Source: JBKBRC01 sp046292345 (GTDB taxonomy: Bacteria; Bacteroidota; Rhodothermia; Rhodothermales; Rubricoccaceae). From it: 17,357 nucleotides of DNA. A program made the translations under genes and the position numbers. The stretch spans positions 1 to 17,357 of the forward strand of contig JBKBRC010000045.1 of the NCBI GenBank assembly GCA_046292345.1. The letters run 5' to 3'. Numbering within the stretch: the stretch's first letter is position 1; each line of letters opens with the position of its first letter. Below, piece by piece: positions 13,364 to 17,357 of this stretch. The notes under the pieces were generated by a model. It worked only from the letters and a program-made list of their open reading frames with translations, made no database searches and was not told the origin of the DNA.

Positions 13364-14057
13364 CACCCGGAGAGCAGTGCCACTGTACCGGCGCCGGCGC
13401 CTCGGGACCACCAAGCGCCGAGGCGCCGCGCGCCATCACGAGCAGGCCGAGCACGACCACGAGCACGCCGCCGGTGCGCTGGAGTCGCTGCCGGAGAGCC
13501 GGGGACACGAGGCGGCCGGCCAGGCCTGTCGCCAGAAGTGCCGGCACCGTCGCCGCGCCGAACGTCCCCATCACGAGCGCGCCGCCGAGCGCCGTCCCGG
13601 TGGCCGTTGCCTTGGCGAGCATGCCGTAGACGAGGGCGCAGGGCAGCAGCCCGTTGAGCATCCCGAGACCGAACGTGGCCGCCGCGCCGCCACCTACGAG
13701 CCGGGCCACGCCGGCGCCGAGCAGCGCCGCAGCGCGCCCGCTGAAGGCCGGCGATCCGAGGCGAGCGCCGGGCCAGCAGAGCGCGAGCCCGGTCAGCACG
13801 AGCACGGCGCCGAGCCCGAGCCCGAGCGCGCCCTGCAGGCCGGTGAACAGGCCGGTGAGGAGTTGCCCGGCTAGGCCGGCCACGGCGCCGAAAAGGATGT
13901 AGGTGGCCGTCTTGCCGGCATGGTAGGCCAGCTGGCGCGGGAGCGCCGTGCGAGCACTGCCGGTCACGGCCACGGCCGCTACGAGCCCGCCGCACATGCC
14001 CACGCAGTGCGCCGAGCCGAGCACGCCAATGGCGAACACGATCAGAAGATCTTCCAT
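13356..14057 (-). CDS. SafE/UreH_2-type membrane protein, likely cbb3/copper maturation factor
   Basis: This 233-aa, six-helix membrane protein of the sulfite exporter TauE/SafE-like (cytochrome c biogenesis transmembrane region, DsbD/UreH_2-related) family has the family string G14-SAHCVGMCGG (H17, C18, M21, C22). A second conserved string, GLLPCALVYGML, lies about two thirds along. The His/Cys/Met pair sites suggest metal or thiol chemistry, and homologues commonly lie in cbb3 (ccoGHIS) neighbourhoods of Bacteroidota. A role in copper supply or heme/cytochrome maturation is inferred; sulfite export is not supported by context. The C-terminus has another His-Cys pair (VQWHCSPGGA). The ATG at 14057 (MEDLLIVF) sits at the start of the first helix. 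The gene is convergent with the cbb3 operon, so it has its own promoter in 14058-14430. Confidence 0.85.
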   Translation of the reverse strand: MEDLLIVFAIGVLGSAHCVGMCGGLVAAVAVTGSARTALPRQLAYHAGKTATYILFGAVAGLAGQLLTGLFTGLQGALGLGLGAVLVLTGLALCWPGARLGSPAFSGRAAALLGAGVARLVGGGAAATFGLGMLNGLLPCALVYGMLAKATATGTALGGALVMGTFGAATVPALLATGLAGRLVSPALRQRLQRTGGVLVVVLGLLVMARGASALGGPEAPAPVQWHCSPGGA

Positions 14058-14189
14058 GAGACCGGACAGAGCACCGCCGGGGAGGGCCGGGGCGGGCTGC
14101 TTGGGAGGGGCAACATCGTCCAGGAGGCGAGGCGCCGGCGAACGGGAGCGCCGGGTTCCGACGTAGGGCCGGCCCCGGCACGAGCACGA

Positions 14190-14203
14190 TTCACCGGCGT
14201 GAA
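14190..14203. promoter_or_regulatory. TTCAC-N4-GTGAA dyad, possible operator
   Basis: Inverted arms TTCAC (14190-14194) and GTGAA (14199-14203) are separated by CGGC. The form (5-4-5) is like binding sites of CRP/FNR-fold dimers, but it is neither the FNR (TTGAT-N4-ATCAA) nor the CRP consensus. Assignment is speculative. Confidence 0.25.
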
Positions 14204-14344
14204 GATCAAGCTGAGACGAGCTCCGGACGTGGCAGCCGAATTGTCGCGCATGTGAGGCATTTCAGGCATGGTGGAATACCCCGGTGCATATATGGCGCCC
14301 CGGCTGTTTCAGAGGCCAGCGCTCTGCCGCGCCGCTCGCCTGAT

Positions 14345-14423
14345 CCACCTGCACGGCTCCACCTGCGCGGCTCCACCTGCGCGGCTCCACCTGCGCGGCT
14401 CCACCTGCACGGCTCCACCTGCT
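14345..14423. repeat. 14-bp tandem repeat just upstream of the T9SS protein start
   Basis: Five units of CCACCTGCRCGGCT (14345-14358, 14359-14372, 14373-14386, 14387-14400, 14401-14414) are followed by a partial sixth. The first and fifth units have A and the middle three have G at the variable position. The array ends 7-8 bases before the ATG at 14431, so it forms the leader and any ribosome-binding region of that gene. Confidence 0.95.
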
Positions 14424-14430
14424 CCCCTTC

Positions 14431-16527
14431 ATGCGCATCGTTACGTTTCTGGCGGCTCTGGCCGCGCTCTCCGCGCCCGCATCGGCGCAGTACCTCGTGA
14501 CCACGCCCGGCGTGCCCGTTACAGAGACGTTCGCCGGCTTCACCGGCGCCGGGTTCTCGCCCACGCCCTCCGCCGGGCAGCTCAGTTCGCACAGCGTCGC
14601 GATGAAGCTGAACGACCTCAGCGCGGACTATGCGTTCGGCTTCGGCGAAGCGCCTGCGCAGGCGGTCTTCGCGCGCGGCGCGCACAACGGTGGCGTCACG
14701 ACGGGCGGTGTGTACGCCTTCAACACGGGCGGCGGCAACATCGCGCTCGGCTTCCAGCCGAGCGGGTCTGGCGCCACGGGCATCTTCACGGCCGGAGGCT
14801 ACGTCGTCTTCCGCTTCCGTAACGACACCGGCACGCTGCTGCGCGCGGCCGACGTGGAACTGGAACTGGCCATCCGTAACGACCAGAACCGCTCCACGTT
14901 CGTGGACTTTTTCTACGACGTGACGGCAGACGCGCAGTTCGCCACGCCGTCCGGCACGGCGCTCTTCGACGGTACGCTCAAGTTCGAGACGCCGCTCGCG
15001 AGCACGGGGGCGGCCTGGGCGCACGAGACGCGCACGGCGCGCTTCGAGGACCTCGCGTGGGCGCCGGGCACGTACCTGCTCGTGGGCTTCGGCGCGGGCG
15101 ACAACGGAGGCTCGGGCAGCCGCGACGAGTTCGGGGTCGCGCGCCTCTCGGTCACCGGGGACGCCGCGCCGCCCGCCGTCACCTCGGCCGTGACGCTGGG
15201 CACGCAGCCGGGGCCGGGCAACGACGCCGGCTGGTACCTGCTCTCGGCGCCTGTGCAGGGCCTGACGGTGGGCGCGCTCGCTGCGCAGAACCTCGTGCAG
15301 GGCATGACCGGCGCGTTCCCGGGCGCCGCTCCGAACCTCTACACAGACTACGCCAGCAGCGCGTACGTGCCGGCGGCCTCGACGGCGCAGACGCTCGCGC
15401 CAGGCCGCGGCTTCTGGTGGTACCTCTACGACAGCGCCGTGCCGCCCACGAGCGTCGAACTGCCGGCGCAGGTCGAGGCGAGCGGCGCGGCGCGTCTGGG
15501 CAACGTCGTCGTGCGGCCGCACGCGCCGAGCGGCTTCACGCTCTCGGGCAACCCCTTCGAGGTGCCGTTCGACCTGGGCCAGATGATCGTCTCGCGCAAC
15601 GGCACCGTCCAGGACGTCGTCCACGTCTGGAACGCGGCCGACGCCACGTACGAGCTACGCTCGCGCCTCGACGGCGACATCGTCGAGCCGTGGCAGGGCT
15701 TCTGGTTCGAGGGCTCGAACGCGGCCTTCGTGACGCTGCCAGCCTCGGGCCGCGACGTGGCGCCCTCGCTCGCACGCACGCCCGCGCGCCGGCTCCGCCT
15801 CGAGCTGACCGGCCTGACGGCCTCGGGGCACCCCACAACCGACCGCGCGCTCTCGCTCCTGTTCGCCGCCGGCGGCACCGACGGCTGGGACGGTCTCGAC
15901 GGCTCCAAGGCGGAGCCCTTCGGGGCGGGACCGTTCGCGCTGGCCGCGTTCGTGGCCGAGCGCGACGGGCAGCCTGCGCGCCTCGCGCAGGACGGCCGCG
16001 CGCTCGAGCCGGGGCGTCTGGCCATCCCGGTCGCGTTCCGCGCCACCGAGGCCGGCACCTACACGTTCGCCTGGCCGAGCCTCGCCGCGCTCCCCGGCGA
16101 CTGGACGCTCTCGCTGACCGACCTCGAGACGGGCGTCTCGACCGACCTCCGCCGCGAGCCGGGCTACACGTTCGCGGCCGAGGCGGGCGGCTGGGCCGAG
16201 CGCTTCACGCTCGTCGTGGACCCGCAGGGGCTCGTGGCGGGCGAGGCCGGGCCGGCCGCGGCCGCGTTCGCGCTCTCGGACGCCGTGCCTAACCCCGCGC
16301 AGGGCGCCAGCCGCGTCTCGCTGCGCGTGGAGACGCCGCAGGCGGTTCGCGCCGAGCTCTTCGACGCGCTCGGCCGTCGTGTGGCGGTGGTCTTCGAGGC
16401 CGCCATCGCTGCTGCCGAGACAACCCTCATCGAGGCGGACGTGCGCCAGCTGCCGGCGGGCGTGTATGTGCTGCGCGTCGAGGGCGAGACGTTCCAGGCC
16501 AGCCGGCGCCTGACGGTGGTGCGCTGA
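14431..16527 (+). CDS. Large secreted protein with T9SS type A-like C-terminal sorting domain
   Basis: This is a 698-aa exported protein. Residues 1-19 form a Sec signal peptide (MRIVTFLAALAALSAPASA, then QY). Residues about 20-235 form a beta-rich, jelly-roll-like region. A middle region (about 260-440) has GWYLLSAPVQG, GRGFWWYLYD, SGNPFEVPFDLG and WQGFWFEG, motifs typical of extracellular proteins of Rhodothermota. The last 87 residues are a Por secretion (T9SS type A-like) sorting domain, with VPNPAQG, LFDALGRRV, LPAGVYVLRVEG and a basic end. This predicts passage through the outer membrane by T9SS and cell-surface attachment or release. No catalytic motif or substrate can be named. A 14-bp tandem repeat directly precedes the start, and UUCG hairpins follow the stop. 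It is unrelated in function to the oxidase operon as far as can be seen. Confidence 0.9.
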   Translation: MRIVTFLAALAALSAPASAQYLVTTPGVPVTETFAGFTGAGFSPTPSAGQLSSHSVAMKLNDLSADYAFGFGEAPAQAVFARGAHNGGVTTGGVYAFNTGGGNIALGFQPSGSGATGIFTAGGYVVFRFRNDTGTLLRAADVELELAIRNDQNRSTFVDFFYDVTADAQFATPSGTALFDGTLKFETPLASTGAAWAHETRTARFEDLAWAPGTYLLVGFGAGDNGGSGSRDEFGVARLSVTGDAAPPAVTSAVTLGTQPGPGNDAGWYLLSAPVQGLTVGALAAQNLVQGMTGAFPGAAPNLYTDYASSAYVPAASTAQTLAPGRGFWWYLYDSAVPPTSVELPAQVEASGAARLGNVVVRPHAPSGFTLSGNPFEVPFDLGQMIVSRNGTVQDVVHVWNAADATYELRSRLDGDIVEPWQGFWFEGSNAAFVTLPASGRDVAPSLARTPARRLRLELTGLTASGHPTTDRALSLLFAAGGTDGWDGLDGSKAEPFGAGPFALAAFVAERDGQPARLAQDGRALEPGRLAIPVAFRATEAGTYTFAWPSLAALPGDWTLSLTDLETGVSTDLRREPGYTFAAEAGGWAERFTLVVDPQGLVAGEAGPAAAAFALSDAVPNPAQGASRVSLRVETPQAVRAELFDALGRRVAVVFEAAIAAAETTLIEADVRQLPAGVYVLRVEGETFQASRRLTVVR

Positions 16528-16531
16528 GACG

Positions 16532-16577
16532 TGCCTCCTTCGGGAGACTCGCGGTGCCTCCTTCGGGAGACTCGCGG
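16532..16577 (+). repeat. Two 23-bp tandem copies, each a UUCG-loop hairpin, after the T9SS gene stop
   Basis: Two perfect 23-base copies (16532-16554 and 16555-16577) begin 4 bases after the TGA. Each contains CTCC-TTCG-GGAG, a stem closed by a C(UUCG)G tetraloop, which is an unusually stable RNA hairpin. They could protect the mRNA 3' end or help termination. Confidence 0.9.
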
Positions 16578-16610
16578 CGGGGATGAGGCAGCGGCTTCGT
16601 CCCCGCCGCG
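16573..16610 (+). terminator. Perfect 11-bp hairpin without a T tract
   Basis: CGCGGCGGGGA (16573-16583) pairs with TCCCCGCCGCG (16600-16610) across a 16-base loop. It lies directly after the UUCG repeat and overlaps its last bases. It lacks a following T run, so it may be a transcript-end stabiliser or a factor-dependent stop rather than a standard intrinsic terminator. Confidence 0.5.
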
Positions 16611-16881
16611 CCGTTGGATGCCTGCCGCCTGCGCGGGGCCTCTCGCACGGGCGAGCGCGGCGCACGCGCGGGTACACACAGTGTGGGCGCGCACAGCGTG
16701 GGCACACACGGTGGATGCCGGGGCGGGGCTGGAAGGCGTGCAGGTTTATGTGGCACGGCTTAAGCCTTTCCTTGGGCGGACGATTATGGCGTTTGAGCGG
16801 GCACGAGCCTCCATGCGGGCCTCGTCTGCTGCGCGACGATGCGTCGCGGCGCTGCCGTCATTCATTCTGCTCTTCCTCGCC

Positions 16882-17160
16882 ATGATGATCCGATCCCTGT
16901 GTGCGATCCGGTCCCTGTGCGCCGCTGCGCTGCTGCTGGCTGCGGGCGTCGCCGCTGCCCAGAGCACGCCCGGCTGGGCCTCGCCGTCGTCGAGCGCGCC
17001 CTCGGGCAGCTATTTCGCCACCGATCCGCCGGGACCGCCGCCGCCGCCGCCGCCCGTGCCCGTCGATGGCGGCCTGGGGCTGCTCGCCGTGGCCGGGGGC
17101 GCTCTCGCCGTCCGCCGCCTGAGCGCCGGCGCGCCGCCTGAGCGCCGGCACGCCGCCTGA
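16882..17160 (+). CDS. Small secreted protein with Pro-rich segment and P-V-D-G-G C-terminal tail
   Basis: This is a 92-aa protein of unknown function. Residues 1-26 form a signal peptide (MMIRSLCAIRSLCAAALLLA, cut after AAA before QS). The start is ATG at 16882 or 16885. A Ser/Pro/Gly segment follows, with a run of seven Pro (PPGPPPPPPPVPVDGG). Then comes a hydrophobic stretch (LGLLAVAGGALAV) and an Arg-containing end. The Pro-rich, P-V-D-G-G, hydrophobic, basic pattern resembles C-terminal tails of small exported proteins in Bacteroidota that are thought to be sorting signals; this is recognition by pattern only. The signal peptide contains an 18-bp duplication (IRSLCA twice). The stop lies in a 19-bp tandem repeat whose units are read in different frames, so repeat-number change would alter the C-terminus. 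A strong terminator follows. Confidence 0.65.
   Translation: MMIRSLCAIRSLCAAALLLAAGVAAAQSTPGWASPSSSAPSGSYFATDPPGPPPPPPPVPVDGGLGLLAVAGGALAVRRLSAGAPPERRHAA
16888..16923 (+). repeat. 18-bp tandem duplication inside a signal peptide
   Basis: ATCCGATCCCTGTGTGCG (16888-16905) and ATCCGGTCCCTGTGCGCC (16906-16923) are near-identical 18-base copies. Both encode Ile-Arg-Ser-Leu-Cys-Ala, so the protein-level copy is perfect while three bases differ. Confidence 0.9.
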
Positions 17161-17189
17161 GCGCCGGCGCGCCGCCTGAGCGTCGGCCG
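17114..17189. repeat. 19-bp tandem repeat over the stop codon of the small secreted protein
   Basis: Units of GCCGCCTGAGCGCCGGCGC lie at 17114-17132, 17133-17151 (one mismatch) and 17152-17170, with a degenerate copy at 17171-17189. The unit length is not a multiple of three, so the first two units are read in other frames (RRLSAG, then PPERRH) and the third supplies the TGA stop (17158-17160). Confidence 0.92.
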
Positions 17190-17207
17190 ATTTGTCTACG
17201 CCTTCGG

Positions 17208-17239
17208 AGGCGCCGCGCCCGGACGAGCGCGGCGCTTTT
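17208..17239 (+). terminator. Intrinsic terminator of the small secreted protein gene
   Basis: GCGCCGCGC (17210-17218) pairs perfectly with GCGCGGCGC (17227-17235), with an 8-base loop CCGGACGA and an immediate TTTT (17236-17239). The stem can extend by A-U and G-U pairs. It lies about 50 bp after the TGA and is the clearest intrinsic terminator in the window. Confidence 0.8.
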
Positions 17240-17310
17240 CCCGTTGCAGGAGGCGCTGCGGAGCCCGGTGCGCTTCCGAGCGTTCGGGCGCGTATCCCCC
17301 GTCCTCGCCC

Positions 17311-17357
17311 ATGCTCGTCCGAGACTACCTGCCACACGCGCCCGCGCTCGGGCTGTT
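17311..17357 (+). CDS. Possible gene start cut by the window end
   Basis: ATG at 17311 opens a frame reading MLVRDYLPHAPALGL up to the window edge. It follows the terminator by about 70 bp in a position where a new gene would be expected. The start is reminiscent of the N-termini of some AraC-type regulators, but 15 residues are too few to assign anything. Confidence 0.3.
   Translation, partial: MLVRDYLPHAPALGL

Larger units (their letters stand above)
14058..14430. other. Divergent control region between the SafE-family gene and the T9SS protein gene
   Basis: This 373-base region must hold promoters for both flanking genes. It contains a perfect palindrome GGGCCGGCCC (14166-14175) and a spaced dyad TTCAC-N4-GTGAA (14190-14203). 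The only AT-rich core, GCATATATGG (14286-14295), might be a -10 region for the rightward gene. A five-copy 14-bp repeat fills the last 86 bases before the start codon. No gene is supported here. Confidence 0.45.
16528..16881. other. Intergenic region with hairpins and degenerate repeats
   Basis: This 354-base region holds the hairpin repeat and the long hairpin listed separately. Then comes a degenerate 15-bp repeat, with CACAGTGTGGGC at 16677 and CACAGCGTGGGC at 16692. A 10-bp palindrome GGCTTAAGCC (16757-16766) lies in the less GC-rich part, where the promoter of the next gene probably is. An in-frame ATG at 16786 could extend the next gene upstream but would bury its signal peptide. No separate gene is supported. 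Confidence 0.45.

Noticed and set aside
14345..14423. CRISPR-like array
   Set aside because: The 14-bp units are directly adjacent with no spacers, and no cas gene is present; it is a simple tandem repeat.
16786..16881. Upstream start for the small secreted protein
   Set aside because: It would place about 30 residues, including Arg-rich sequence, before a good signal peptide; the start at 16882 or 16885 gives a normal exported protein.

Overview
The window is a very GC-rich bacterial segment of about 17.4 kb. It most likely comes from a Rhodothermota/Bacteroidota-type organism such as the Rhodothermales. Three things point there: a secreted protein ending in a type IX secretion (T9SS) type A-like sorting domain, a small secreted protein with a Pro-rich P-V-D-G-G-hydrophobic-Arg tail, and the near absence of Shine-Dalgarno sequences before well-supported starts. 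This placement is an inference from gene content; no rRNA or tRNA gene is present.

Layout. Positions 281-1231 encode a tandem universal stress protein, preceded by a run of 24 C residues. Positions 1323-3698, on the minus strand, encode a two-component pair: a GAF-PAS-HisKA_3 histidine kinase followed by a NarL/FixJ-type response regulator. The kinase PAS domain carries the FixL heme signature (aligned heme-ligand His and distal Arg), so the pair is probably an oxygen sensor. Divergent from it, 4115-12988 on the plus strand hold a complete cbb3 cytochrome oxidase locus in the order ccoN-ccoO-ccoQ-ccoP-ccoG-(short fixH-like)-ccoI-ccoS, followed by an unassigned Fn3-like, tail-anchored membrane protein. 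A SafE/UreH_2-type membrane protein, a family often linked to cbb3 and copper or cytochrome maturation, lies on the minus strand at 13356-14057. A 698-aa T9SS-exported protein (14431-16527), a small secreted protein (16882-17160) with a strong intrinsic terminator, and the first codons of another gene complete the window.

How the genes fit together: the FixL-like kinase and its regulator are well placed to switch on the divergent high-affinity oxidase when oxygen falls. CcoI (copper export ATPase), CcoG, the FixH-like protein, CcoS and possibly the SafE protein would assemble CcoNOP. The Fn3-like protein is a candidate new accessory factor because it follows ccoS closely in the same direction.

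Between genes there is a recurrent structural theme. Short tandem repeats of 14-23 bp, each with a different unit, sit at nearly every gene boundary. In five cases a repeat unit contains the stop codon of the upstream gene. Three runs of exactly 100 N interrupt the window, and each is flanked by identical sequence on both sides (29, 37 and 121 nt). These look like unresolved or overlapping contig ends, so local copy numbers and spacings there are not reliable.
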